Positions 16,270 through 24,707 of a stretch of DNA of 64,000 nucleotides are shown in pieces; the stretch's first letter is position 1; every line of letters starts with the position of its first letter. A program made the position numbers and the translations under genes. The stretch is from Opitutaceae bacterium (lineage in GTDB: Bacteria; Verrucomicrobiota; Verrucomicrobiia; Opitutales; Opitutaceae). The notes beneath the pieces are model-generated. The model was not told the DNA's origin and did no database searches. It worked only from the letters and a program-made list of their open reading frames with translations. Where the stretch lies: contig JANQKV010000049.1 in the NCBI GenBank assembly GCA_028280945.1, positions 124,001 through 188,000 on the forward strand. The letters are read 5' to 3'.

Positions 16270-17280
16270 TCAGAAACTTCCCGCCGAGAGTTCCGTCGGC
16301 AGGAACGAAAGGTCGGCGTAGCGCGACATCGGGAGCGGCTCGGGCAATACTCCCAGTTCGTGCAAGAGGGTGGCATGAGCATCCAATCGCCCGGGATCCA
16401 GATGGCCAATCCGTTCACCACGTTCGGAGAACCCCTGGACAAATTTTTGCTCCCGCATCTGAGTGAGCGAATAGTCCATCTGCGCCTCGGTCATGTGGTC
16501 ATTCAGGGCGGCGATCGCCTGGTGCGCCGGTGCGGGATCACCAAACAGGTAGTCCTGCCAGCCCCGAATCGAGGCTGCAACAAACGCGCGGACGACCTCC
16601 GGATTCTCCTGCGCGAACGGTGCATGGGTGACGATCACCCGGTAGGGATCGTAGCCGGAATCGGACAACAAGAGCGTTTTTACGGCCACTCCCTGCTTTC
16701 GCAGGCGGAAGGGTTCGTCGGTGATAAAACAGGCCTGGATGAGCTCGGGATCGGCGATGAAACGCGCCAACCCAAAACTCGCGGGCATAAGATCAAATTC
16801 GATCCCGTATCGTTTCTTTAAATATGGAACCCACGCCGAGCCGGGATATGCCATCACCTCCCGGCCATCGAGGTCGGCGAAGGTTTCGACCGGATTGTCG
16901 GCGTGCAGGAGCAGGGCCTGGGGATCACGCTGCATCAGCGCGGCGATGATCAGGACCGGTAGTCCCTGAGCAGCGGCCAACATCATGTCGTCCGATCGTC
17001 CCATGGAAAAAGGAACCTGCCCGGCGGCAACTTTTGGAATGGGTCGTCCGCCCGGACCACCCGGGTTGATGGTCACGTCCAGTCCGGCTTCGGCATAGAA
17101 CCCACGGACTGCGGCCTGATAAAAACCGCCGTGAGCGGGTTCGGGAAACCAATCGAGCTGAAGGGTGACAGGGGTGAGCTCGGGGCCAGATGGTGCGGCG
17201 ACGGCGGGATGGGACTCACGCGAACAGCCCGCGAGGAGAGCGGCGGTCAGGAGTCCGAGCGTTCGTAAGAATCGTGCCAT
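16270..17280 (-). CDS. NMT1/THI5-type ABC transporter substrate-binding lipoprotein, copy 2
   Basis: This 336-residue binding lipoprotein has lipobox LLAGC and the family motif TLQLDWFPEPAHGGFYQA. It also has the gating segment VPFSMGRSDDMMLAAAQGLP and RGWQDYLFGDPAPAH near the C-terminus. The chosen start MARFLRTLG overlaps the permease gene end by 34 bases, so the pair is probably coupled. It is a paralogue of the lipoprotein at 12596-13600. Because this copy is directly next to the permease and ATPase, it is the likelier dedicated binding subunit. Confidence 0.9.
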   Translation of the reverse strand: MARFLRTLGLLTAALLAGCSRESHPAVAAPSGPELTPVTLQLDWFPEPAHGGFYQAAVRGFYAEAGLDVTINPGGPGGRPIPKVAAGQVPFSMGRSDDMMLAAAQGLPVLIIAALMQRDPQALLLHADNPVETFADLDGREVMAYPGSAWVPYLKKRYGIEFDLMPASFGLARFIADPELIQACFITDEPFRLRKQGVAVKTLLLSDSGYDPYRVIVTHAPFAQENPEVVRAFVAASIRGWQDYLFGDPAPAHQAIAALNDHMTEAQMDYSLTQMREQKFVQGFSERGERIGHLDPGRLDAHATLLHELGVLPEPLPMSRYADLSFLPTELSAGSF

Positions 17281-18038
17281 TGGTGGAGGCAGAACCACGA
17301 CACGCGATGCACGATGAGCACAAACACAAATCCGATGAGACACCCCGAAATCACGGTGGCGAACAGTTCCGCCATCTTGAATTGGGCTCCATAAATGATC
17401 ACGAGAAAGCCCAGGCCGGCCCCATCGTTGGCGGAAGAACCGGCCGAGAAGTCACCGACAATCGCGCCGATGGAGGCCAGAATTCCGGAGATGCGAAGTC
17501 CGGTAAAAAAGTAAGGCATCGCTGCCGGCAGCCGCAGCCGGGTGATCTGTTGCCACCGTGAGGCCCGGTAAAGGGCGAACAGCTCAACCAGTTTTCGATC
17601 GGTGGAAATCAGGCCCTGAGTGGTGTTCACCACGATCGGGAAAAAACAGATAATGAACGTGATGATTGAAACCGAAGGCAATCCGGGGCCCACCCAGATC
17701 ACCAAAATCGGGGCCAGCGCGACCACGGGCATCATCTGCAATGCCATCAGATGCGGGTAGAGACTCGCGCGAATAAAGCCACTGAGCGACATCAGGATCG
17801 CCATGAGCACCGCGACCATAGTGGCGCTGCAAAGGCCGATGGCGGCACCGAGCGCGATGTTGAGCGAGGCCTGCAGCAGGGTTTGCCAGTTTTCGGCAAA
17901 GGCCTGCGCCACGTCGTGCGGCCAGGGCAGCATGAACTGCTTCTCCGTCGGCAGTCCGGCGCGGATGGCATACCAACCCCCGATGAAGACCGCCGCCGAC
18001 AGGACGGGTGCAAGGTAACGCGTTGTGCTGCCTTTCAC
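17247..18038 (-). CDS. ABC transporter permease (SsuC/ThiX-like)
   Basis: This 263-residue inner-membrane permease has about six hydrophobic segments. The EAA cytoplasmic loop (ELFALYRASRWQQITRLRLPAAMPYFFTGLRI) contacts the ATPase. It belongs to the BPD_transp_1 family used with NMT1/THI5-type binding proteins. Its start overlaps the ATPase stop by four bases and its 3' end overlaps the lipoprotein gene. It transports the solute delivered by the lipoproteins, in the import direction. Confidence 0.92.
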   Translation of the reverse strand: MKGSTTRYLAPVLSAAVFIGGWYAIRAGLPTEKQFMLPWPHDVAQAFAENWQTLLQASLNIALGAAIGLCSATMVAVLMAILMSLSGFIRASLYPHLMALQMMPVVALAPILVIWVGPGLPSVSIITFIICFFPIVVNTTQGLISTDRKLVELFALYRASRWQQITRLRLPAAMPYFFTGLRISGILASIGAIVGDFSAGSSANDGAGLGFLVIIYGAQFKMAELFATVISGCLIGFVFVLIVHRVSWFCLHQWHDSYERSDS

Positions 18039-18820
18039 GATTTGGCCTCCTCTTCCACCGAATGCAGCAAGCGCGAAAGTTTGTCGGCGATGGTGTGAAA
18101 GTCGGTCGTCTCCCGCGTCGCAGCGGTGCGCGGGTAGGGCAGATCCACTTTTACCTCATGGGCGATGCGACCGGGGTTGGCTGACATCACCAGCACGCGG
18201 TTGGCCAAGAACACCGCCTCCATGATGGAGTGGGTCACGAAAAACGCCGTCCAAGCAGTGTGTTCCCGCAGTGCGAGCAACTCTTCGTTGAGGTGATTGC
18301 GGGTAATTTCATCGAGTGCCCCAAAGGGTTCATCGAGCAGGAGCAACTTGGGCTCCAGCGCGAGGGCACGGGCGATGGAAACACGCATTTGCTGACCGCC
18401 GGAAAGCTGCCGGGGAAACGCATCGGCACGATCGCCGAGGCGCACGCGTTCCAAGCAGATTTGCACGGTTTGCCGACGTTTGGCCTCCGCCACACCGCGG
18501 AGACGCAGCGGTAGCTCGACGTTGGCCGCGACCCGCGACCACGGCAACAGGGTGGGCTCCTGAAAAACGAAGGCGGTTTCAGGCTCGTCGCCTCCCGGGG
18601 GAAATCCGTCCACCTTGATCGTTCCACGGGACAGAGGGCTCAGTCCGGCGATCAGGCGCAGGAGCGTCGACTTTCCGCAACCACTGGGACCAATAACGGC
18701 AACAAAATCGCCAGGGGCCGTGCCAAAGCTGATTCCTGTCAGCACGGGCGGGCCGTCACCGAATTGCTTGGACACATCGGTGATCTCGACGGCGCAGGGC
18801 GATGAGTTCGGATCAGGCAC
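18035..18820 (-). CDS. ABC transporter ATP-binding protein (SsuB/ThiZ-like)
   Basis: This 261-residue ATPase shows Walker A (GPSGCGKST), Q-loop (FVFQEPTLLPW), signature (LSGGQQMRVSIARAL), Walker B (LLLLDEPFGALDE) and the switch histidine (FFVTHSIMEAVFLANRV). It pairs with the adjacent permease, with a four-base overlap. Its start overlaps the amidohydrolase gene end by eight bases. The sequence type matches the nitrate/taurine/pyrimidine importer subfamily. Confidence 0.95.
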   Translation of the reverse strand: MPDPNSSPCAVEITDVSKQFGDGPPVLTGISFGTAPGDFVAVIGPSGCGKSTLLRLIAGLSPLSRGTIKVDGFPPGGDEPETAFVFQEPTLLPWSRVAANVELPLRLRGVAEAKRRQTVQICLERVRLGDRADAFPRQLSGGQQMRVSIARALALEPKLLLLDEPFGALDEITRNHLNEELLALREHTAWTAFFVTHSIMEAVFLANRVLVMSANPGRIAHEVKVDLPYPRTAATRETTDFHTIADKLSRLLHSVEEEAKS

Positions 18821-19694
18821 GGGTAGGCAGGAGCGAAATCAGGTTTCCGCCCATGATGGCATCAAAATCTGTCACCGGCAGGTTCAACCCGTGAATTTCG
18901 TCAACGAACCTGCCCATTTCGGGACGGCGCGACTCCCGTGGGTAAATCCGCAGCGGATAGTCGCTGCCGAACAGAATTTTATCGGCGCCAACCTGCTGGA
19001 TCGCTCGCGGGTAAACGTCGGCTTCATAGATCAGGGGCCCGGCAGCCGTGTCAAAATACAGGTTGGTCGGGAGTGAGGATGGCGATCTCCAGGGCAGTCC
19101 TCCGCCGAGATGAGCCAGGATGAATCGGGTGTTTGAATGTTGCCTTCCCAACGCGACAAACTCGTCCAGCGGGGTGGGTTGCATGCCTGCCTTGGCGTCG
19201 AGTTTGGGATCGGTCACGTGGAGATTAAACGGCACTCCGTATTCCTCCGCCAAGGCCACCAGCTCAGAGAAGCACTCGTCCTCGTAGCGATAGCCTTGCA
19301 CGCGATCCAGCAACTCGCCGATTCCGACAAACCCGGCATCGAGCCATCGGCGGGTCTGTTCGATGGCGATTGAACCGGCGGCGGGATTAACGGCGGTGAA
19401 GGCGAGCAACCGATCAGCATGAGCGTCGCGCCATGCCGCCATCCACCGGTTTTGCTTTTCGCAGGTGGATTGATTCTGCCAATACCAGCCCAGCATCACG
19501 GCTTGGTCGATGCCGGCAGCATCCATGTCGTGCAGCAGGGTGTCGACGTCGGCCCAGCCTTGGATCGACGGACGATCCCGGGGGGCCACACAATCCGCCC
19601 ACCAGGACTCGCCATACGGTTCCGCCCAGCCGCGCGGATCGCGAAACACCGCCTCCGGATAGGCATGGATATGGCTGTCGATGACAAGCGACAT
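18813..19694 (-). CDS. Metal-dependent amidohydrolase (amidohydrolase_2 family)
   Basis: This 293-residue TIM-barrel hydrolase or decarboxylase carries the N-terminal metal motif IDSHIHAY. FNLHVTDP, FILAHLGGG and ILFGSDYPL supply the other ligands, including the catalytic Asp of SDYP. Family members hydrolyse amides or lactones or decarboxylate aromatic acids. It overlaps the ATPase gene by eight bases and is the first catabolic gene of the operon. It probably acts on the imported molecule before or after the creatininase-type enzyme. No signal peptide is present. Confidence 0.88.
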   Translation of the reverse strand: MSLVIDSHIHAYPEAVFRDPRGWAEPYGESWWADCVAPRDRPSIQGWADVDTLLHDMDAAGIDQAVMLGWYWQNQSTCEKQNRWMAAWRDAHADRLLAFTAVNPAAGSIAIEQTRRWLDAGFVGIGELLDRVQGYRYEDECFSELVALAEEYGVPFNLHVTDPKLDAKAGMQPTPLDEFVALGRQHSNTRFILAHLGGGLPWRSPSSLPTNLYFDTAAGPLIYEADVYPRAIQQVGADKILFGSDYPLRIYPRESRRPEMGRFVDEIHGLNLPVTDFDAIMGGNLISLLPTRA

Positions 19695-19703
19695 GGTGAC
19701 GGC

Positions 19704-20600
19704 CTAAACGCCTTCGGGAGCGTAGTGCGCCAGATCCTCGGCGATCCGGCGATCGTTGGGAGCGAGCGCCACGGCTTCACGGAGAGCAGCGATGGCGGCC
19801 GGCCGGTCCGCTCTTTGTTTCTGGATCGTGGCGATATTCCACCACACATGGGCCGGGGGAGGAGCCTGATCCGGCGCGGGCAATTCGAGGCAGCGCTTCA
19901 GGAAGGCCAGCCCCTCATCAAGGCGTTGGCCCGATTCGGCGGCGCAGCGGCCGAAGTTAAAAAGGGCAAAATAATTGGTCGGCGCGATCTTGATCAGCTC
20001 CTCCAACGTGAGCAACGCCGCCTCATGGTCACCGGTGGCACGGTGGATGGTCGCATGGGCAAACGCTCCTTTGACGGCGTCTCGCTCGGAAATCGCCGCG
20101 GCTTCCTGGAGGGCGCGCTTCGTGCCACCACCGGCGATGCCGGGGGCTTCCAGGCTGAAATCGATGAAACCCTGGCGAAAATCCAGATTGTCGGGATCAA
20201 GTTCGATGGCCCGCCGCAAACCGCGACTCGCCTGGCGGGCGTAGCGCAGGGCTGTCAGGTTGGTGCCGAGCGTGCCCGCGTAAAACCCGCTGGCGGCCGC
20301 CTGCTCAAACTGGATCTCGGCGTTGTCCGGGGAGTGCTCCAGGGCCCGGGTGAGATACTCGAGGGCAAGCTTTCGCTCATGTCGTTTGGCGGCAAGCTTG
20401 CCCAGATACATCAGGATCCCGGGATGGTGGGGATAGGCCTCCAGCAACGTTTCAAAGCTCCCCTGAGCTTCCGCGTAACGGCGTTCGTCAAAAAGCGCCG
20501 TGGCGGACTCCAGGGTCGTGGTGGTGGTTTCCCCAGCGGGGCAGGCGAGGGTCAAACCCAGAGCCAGGAAGACAAGAAGACCACGATTTTGGACAAACAC
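19704..20600 (-). CDS. TPR-repeat protein with export signal
   Basis: This 298-residue protein starts with GTG and has a hydrophobic signal (LLVFLALGLTLACPAG, residues about 8-23); the cysteine there is not in a strict lipobox. Several tetratricopeptide repeats follow, such as YAEAQGSFETLLEAYPHHPG and RKLALEYLTRALEHSPDNAE. It resembles proteins annotated as TRAP-like T-component or generic TPR scaffolds. It heads the minus-strand run of transport genes, nine bases upstream of the amidohydrolase gene. It may help assemble the envelope complex, but the role is unknown. Confidence 0.8.
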   Translation of the reverse strand: MFVQNRGLLVFLALGLTLACPAGETTTTTLESATALFDERRYAEAQGSFETLLEAYPHHPGILMYLGKLAAKRHERKLALEYLTRALEHSPDNAEIQFEQAAASGFYAGTLGTNLTALRYARQASRGLRRAIELDPDNLDFRQGFIDFSLEAPGIAGGGTKRALQEAAAISERDAVKGAFAHATIHRATGDHEAALLTLEELIKIAPTNYFALFNFGRCAAESGQRLDEGLAFLKRCLELPAPDQAPPPAHVWWNIATIQKQRADRPAAIAALREAVALAPNDRRIAEDLAHYAPEGV

Positions 20601-20691
20601 CCCGCCAAGCTGTTAACGGATAGCTGGCAGATCAACTGTTGGTTGGCGAATCAGCTTGGTCCGCGCGGCAGGTTGGTTTCGTTCTGTGCTG

Positions 20692-21135
20692 ATGTCCGCT
20701 TCAACTCCTGAAAACGCCCCCGGCCTGTCCCGCCGCGACTTTGTTGTCGGCACTGCGGCCGCCGGCGCACTGGCGACCACGGGACTCTCCGCCGCCTCAT
20801 CCCCCTCCCAAACCATGATCAAAGATACCTATCTCGTTCACCACGTCTTCTTTTGGCTGAAGAATCCCGACTCCGCCGAGGATCTCGAGGCGCTGCTGGC
20901 CGGCATCCGCGGCCTGGGCGAAATTCCCCAGGTCAAGGGCGTGCATGTCGGTGTCCCGGCCGCGACCGAGCAACGCGGCGTGGTCGACAACAGCTACAGT
21001 GCATCGGAGATCCTGCTCTTCGACAGCCTGGCGGACCAGGAGGCCTACCAATCCCACCCCCTGCACCAGAAGTTCATCGAGGACCACGCCCACCGTTGGG
21101 ACAAGGTGGTCGTTTACGACACCGTGCTCGCCTGA
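20692..21135 (+). CDS. Dabb (stress-responsive A/B barrel) domain protein with Tat signal
   Basis: This 147-residue protein has a twin-arginine signal (LSRRDFVVGTAAAGALATTG). A single Dabb ferredoxin-like domain follows (LVHHVFFWLKNPDSAEDLEALL, then DQEAYQSHPLHQKFIED). Dabb domains dimerise and sometimes bind small hydrophobic molecules or act as cyclases. The ATG at 20692 is preferred because it places the Tat motif near the N-terminus. The gene diverges from the TPR gene and lies ten bases before the GH5 gene, suggesting one transcript. Confidence 0.85.
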   Translation: MSASTPENAPGLSRRDFVVGTAAAGALATTGLSAASSPSQTMIKDTYLVHHVFFWLKNPDSAEDLEALLAGIRGLGEIPQVKGVHVGVPAATEQRGVVDNSYSASEILLFDSLADQEAYQSHPLHQKFIEDHAHRWDKVVVYDTVLA

Positions 21136-21145
21136 CCCATTGGCC

Positions 21146-22201
21146 ATGAAAACCACCACCAAGCTTCTCTTTGTCGTTTGCCTGATGACCGCGCTTTCTG
21201 CTTCCGCCCAACAGACCTTCAGCGATCAACGCACGGCCCTGGCCGGCGATGCCCTTCCGCTCATTTCGGTGGATGGAAACCGATTCGTGAACCCGGCGGG
21301 CGAGACGGTGGTGTTTCGCGGCATCGCCCTGGCCGATCCGGGCGCCCTCAACGAGCGGGGCGACTGGAGCCGTAAGTATTTCGAAAAAGCGGCCGAATGG
21401 AACGCCAACATTGTGCGTGTGCCCGTGCACCCAAAATGGTGGCGGGAATATGGCGAGGAACAGTATTTGGAGTGGCTCGACCAAGCCGTGCAGTGGAGCA
21501 CCGAATTGGGCATGTATGTCATCATCGACTGGCACACCATCGGCAACCTGCTCACCGGCGTTTATCACCGCGACATCTATGTCACCAGTCGGGATGAGAC
21601 CTTTCGTTTTTGGAACACCATGGCCGAGCGCTATCGCGGCAATACCACGGTGGCTTTCTTCGAACTGGTGAACGAACCGACCCACCGCAATGGCCAGTTC
21701 GGGCGCATGCCGTGGCGGGAATACAAGGCGTTCATCGAGGACCTGATCTACATGATCTATGCCAACGACGACACGGTCATCCCGTTGGTGGCCGGTTTCG
21801 ATTGGGGCTACGATTTGCGGTATATTCGTGAAGAGCCGATCCAAATGCCCGGGATTGGCTATGTGACACACCCCTATCCCCAAAAGAACATGCAGGCCTG
21901 GGAGAATCAGGACTGGGACGCCCATTGGCAGGAAGTATGGGGATTTGTAGCGGAGCAGTATCCCGTGGTTGCCACCGAGTTTGGATTTATGGAGCCCACC
22001 GACCGGGGGGCCCATGTTCCCTGTATTGCCGACGAGGTCTACGGCGAGGCGATCATCAAGTTCATGGAAGAGCGGGGCATCTCCTGGACCCCCTGGGTGT
22101 TTGATTACCTTTGGACGCCGAGCCTGATCACGGACAAGGACTTCACGCCCAGCCGACAAGGCCGCTTTTTCAAGCAGAAGCTGATGGAGCTGAACCGGTA
22201 G
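21146..22201 (+). CDS. Secreted glycoside hydrolase family 5 (cellulase-like) enzyme
   Basis: This 351-residue beta-glycanase has a signal peptide ending in ALSASAQ. The (beta/alpha)8 fold is recognised by VFRGIALADPG, VRVPVHPKWW, YVIIDWHTIG, the acid/base glutamate E177 in FFELVNEP, HPYP, and the nucleophile E278 in VATEFGF. Family 5 covers cellulases, mannanases and xyloglucanases, so the polysaccharide is not predictable. The start is the ATG at 21146 following the Dabb stop codon by ten bases. No carbohydrate-binding module is seen. Confidence 0.92.
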   Translation: MKTTTKLLFVVCLMTALSASAQQTFSDQRTALAGDALPLISVDGNRFVNPAGETVVFRGIALADPGALNERGDWSRKYFEKAAEWNANIVRVPVHPKWWREYGEEQYLEWLDQAVQWSTELGMYVIIDWHTIGNLLTGVYHRDIYVTSRDETFRFWNTMAERYRGNTTVAFFELVNEPTHRNGQFGRMPWREYKAFIEDLIYMIYANDDTVIPLVAGFDWGYDLRYIREEPIQMPGIGYVTHPYPQKNMQAWENQDWDAHWQEVWGFVAEQYPVVATEFGFMEPTDRGAHVPCIADEVYGEAIIKFMEERGISWTPWVFDYLWTPSLITDKDFTPSRQGRFFKQKLMELNR

Positions 22202-22292
22202 AATCTCCCAGCGCCTTCGCATGGAGCCGATTCTTTTCCGGCCCCGTCACGCGTTCCTCAGGACCCCGGCCGTAGGCGCGACAAGGCTATGA

Positions 22293-22378
22293 CCCGTCCC
22301 GAACGACGCGGCCGATGCCTGGCAACCGTCGGCGGATTTAAAACCGGTGCAGCTGGCCCGATTGGCGTGAAGGACGGG
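22293..22378 (+). ncRNA. SAM-I-clan riboswitch-like structure with no gene downstream
   Basis: The stretch has the order of a SAM-I or SAM-I/IV aptamer. P1 is CCCGTCC (22293-22299) with GGACGGG (22372-22378). The diagnostic GGCAACC is at 22321-22327. A P3-like ACCG/CGGT pair leads into GGTGC (22346-22350). A small P4 hairpin (GCC/GGC) is followed by GTGAAG before P1'. It points toward the oppositely oriented pyruvate dehydrogenase E2 gene, so no gene can be controlled in the usual way. A 32-codon frame (22290-22388, MTRPERRGRC...) covers the same bases and is an alternative reading. This is a by-eye match only. Confidence 0.35.
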
Positions 22379-22383
22379 ATTCC

Positions 22384-23658
22384 TTAAACCAAGAGCAGCG
22401 CGGGTTTTTCCAACAGTTCGCGCAGGGCGACCATAAACTGAGCTCCGACCGCACCGTCCACCACCCGGTGGTCGCAAGACAGGGTGAGGGTCATGCGTTG
22501 ACCGATCACGATTTGGCCGTCCTCAACGACGGGTTTGGTTTCGGTTGTTCCCACCGCGAGGATGGCGGCGTTGGGCGGGTTGATGATGGCACTGAATCGC
22601 TTGATGCCCATCATGCCCAGGTTGCTCACGCAGAACGTGCCGCCGGTGAATTGATTGGGCTGCAGCTTCCCGGCCTTGGCAGTCTTGGCGAGAGTCTTGG
22701 CCTCGGTGCTGATGTCGAAGACGGATTTCACGTGGGCATCGAATACCACCGGTGTGATCAGACCGGCATCGATGGCTACCGCAAACGAAACGTGCGCCCG
22801 GTCATGATGGCGCACCTGCGTGCCTTCCCACGAGCAGTTGACGGCGGGGACCTTGCGCAGCGCCTCGGCGCTGGCCTTCAGGATGAAGTCATTGACGGAG
22901 AGCTTTACGCCTTGGTCGACCAGTCCGGCGTTGAGTTGCTGGCGCAAGGCGAGAAGCGGGGCGGCATCGATCTCGACGTCCAGGTAGAAATGGGGGAGTT
23001 GGGTTTTGGATTCAACCAGGCGGCGTGCGATGGTCGCGCGCATGTTGGAAACCGGGGAGGTCTTGGCTTCTTGAATCGGGCCCTTCGGGAAGATGGCGCC
23101 GCCTCCACCACCCGCGGTGGCCGTGCCGTGTTTCTCGGCTTTGAGCACGTCGGCCTTGATGATGCGCCCGCCGGTGCCGGTGCCCTTGATGCGGGTGGGA
23201 TCGATGCCCAGTTCCTCGGCGAGTTTGCGGGCAAGGGGAGAAATCTTAACGCGGCCACCGGCAGCCGCTGCGGCGGCGGGCAAGGGGGGCGGTTCCGGGG
23301 TGGGCAAAGGCGGTGGTGCCGGGGCGGGGGGAGCAGCCGGGGCGGGTTCGGATGCCTCCGCCGACTCGGCCGTGGCCTCGGCCGGTTTTTCCTTCCTGGC
23401 CGGGGCTTCCACGGTTTCGCCGGGCTCGCCCACGGCGCAGAGGGGTTCTCCGATCTCCACGGAGGCGCCCTCGTCGGCAAAGATCTTGATCAGGGTGCCA
23501 TCGAAGAAGCACTCCAGCTCCATGGTGGCTTTATCGGTCTCAACTTCGGCGAGCATGTCGCCGGTGGCGACTTCATCGCCTTCTTTTTTTAACCATTTGA
23601 CCAGCGTGCCCACCGTCATGGTGTCGCTGAGTTTTGGCATTTCGATGATGTCGGCCAT
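22384..23658 (-). CDS. pdhC: Pyruvate dehydrogenase E2, dihydrolipoyllysine acetyltransferase
   Basis: This is the core subunit of the pyruvate dehydrogenase complex, transferring the acetyl group from lipoate to CoA. It has an N-terminal lipoyl domain with the lipoylated lysine K43 in ETDKATMELE and an Ala/Pro-rich linker (residues about 80-130). An E3/E1-binding domain (ISPLARKLAEELGIDPTRI) and a catalytic domain with H397 in CDHRVVDG complete its 424 residues. A single lipoyl domain is present. It is the last gene of an E1alpha-E1beta-E2 cluster; the E3 gene is not in the window. Confidence 0.95.
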   Translation of the reverse strand: MADIIEMPKLSDTMTVGTLVKWLKKEGDEVATGDMLAEVETDKATMELECFFDGTLIKIFADEGASVEIGEPLCAVGEPGETVEAPARKEKPAEATAESAEASEPAPAAPPAPAPPPLPTPEPPPLPAAAAAAGGRVKISPLARKLAEELGIDPTRIKGTGTGGRIIKADVLKAEKHGTATAGGGGGAIFPKGPIQEAKTSPVSNMRATIARRLVESKTQLPHFYLDVEIDAAPLLALRQQLNAGLVDQGVKLSVNDFILKASAEALRKVPAVNCSWEGTQVRHHDRAHVSFAVAIDAGLITPVVFDAHVKSVFDISTEAKTLAKTAKAGKLQPNQFTGGTFCVSNLGMMGIKRFSAIINPPNAAILAVGTTETKPVVEDGQIVIGQRMTLTLSCDHRVVDGAVGAQFMVALRELLEKPALLLV

Positions 23659-23705
23659 GTTTCGAAGTAGAATTTAAAAAGTAGGAAGTAAAAAGACTTT
23701 CGAGC

Positions 23706-24689
23706 TCAGCCCTTCAGGGCTCGGAGAGCGGCGTCGATAACTCGTTCCGCGTTGGGCAACTGCTCCGTCTCGACCGGAGGGCTGTAGATCGCGGGGGCGT
23801 CGACAGTGGTCACGCGGGTGATCGGGGCATCGAGATCGTCGAAGCATTCCTCCTGCAGCATGAATCCGAGTTGCGTGCCCACGGAAGCAAAAGGCTTTTG
23901 TTCCTCCACGATCAGGACGCGGTTGGTCTTGGCGACAGACTTCGCCACGGTATCGAAGTCGAGGGGACGGATGGTGCGCAGGTCCACGACCTCCACCTCG
24001 GCGCCCTGTTTGGTGGCGAGGTGAGTGGCAGCTTCCAGGGAGTGAAGCACGCTGCGACCATAGGTCACGATGGTGAGATCGGTGCCTTCGCGCTTGATGT
24101 CGGCCGAGCCGAGCGGAATCAGGAAATCCTCGTCCTCCGGCACCTCGCCGCGCTCGCCGTAGAGAATGGTGTTTTCGAGGAACATGACCGGATCGTTGTC
24201 GCGGATGGAGCTCTTCATGAGTCCCTTGGCATCGGCCGGGGTGGCGGGCACCACCACCTTCACTCCCGGATGGTTGCCAAGCACGTTTTCCGGGGTGTGG
24301 GAGTGGGTTGCGCCCACGTTGGTCCCGCCGTTGGCCGGGCCGCGGATAACGATGGGGCAATGGATCAATCCTCCCGACATATAACGAACGTTGGCCGCGT
24401 TGTTGAGGATCTGGTCGAAGGCGACGGAGTAGAACGACCAGAACATGAGCTCCATCACGGGGCGGATGCCCAGCATGGAAGCACCGACCCCCATGCCGAT
24501 AAAACCGGCTTCCGAGATGGGGGTATCAATGATCCGGTCGGGACCAAACTTGTCGAGCAGGCCTTCGGAGACTTTGTAGGCCCCGTTGAATTGGGCGACT
24601 TCCTCGCCCATCAGGACGACGTTTTTGTCGCGTTCGATTTCCTCGGCGAGAGCGGCGCGGACGGCTTCGCGGTAAGTGAGTTCAGGCAT
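23706..24689 (-). CDS. pdhB: Pyruvate dehydrogenase E1 component, beta subunit
   Basis: This 327-residue protein is the transketolase-like pyrimidine-binding half of E1. Recognisable parts are LTYREAVRAALAEEIERD, FGPDRIIDTPISEAGFIGMGVGASM, and the C-terminal transketolase domain with VEVVDLRTIRPLD. It combines with E1alpha to form a heterotetramer that decarboxylates pyruvate with thiamine diphosphate. It lies 18 bases after the E1alpha gene and 47 bases before E2 in one cluster. Confidence 0.96.
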   Translation of the reverse strand: MPELTYREAVRAALAEEIERDKNVVLMGEEVAQFNGAYKVSEGLLDKFGPDRIIDTPISEAGFIGMGVGASMLGIRPVMELMFWSFYSVAFDQILNNAANVRYMSGGLIHCPIVIRGPANGGTNVGATHSHTPENVLGNHPGVKVVVPATPADAKGLMKSSIRDNDPVMFLENTILYGERGEVPEDEDFLIPLGSADIKREGTDLTIVTYGRSVLHSLEAATHLATKQGAEVEVVDLRTIRPLDFDTVAKSVAKTNRVLIVEEQKPFASVGTQLGFMLQEECFDDLDAPITRVTTVDAPAIYSPPVETEQLPNAERVIDAALRALKG

Positions 24690-24707
24690 GACGTGCGTGA
24701 AAAAGGG

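Noticed and set aside
6988..20691. TPP (thiamine) riboswitch upstream of the THI5-type transport genes
   Set aside because: I looked for the CTGAGA and ACCTGATCTGG conserved parts near the gene starts of this block on the minus strand and did not find them, so thiamine control is not supported.
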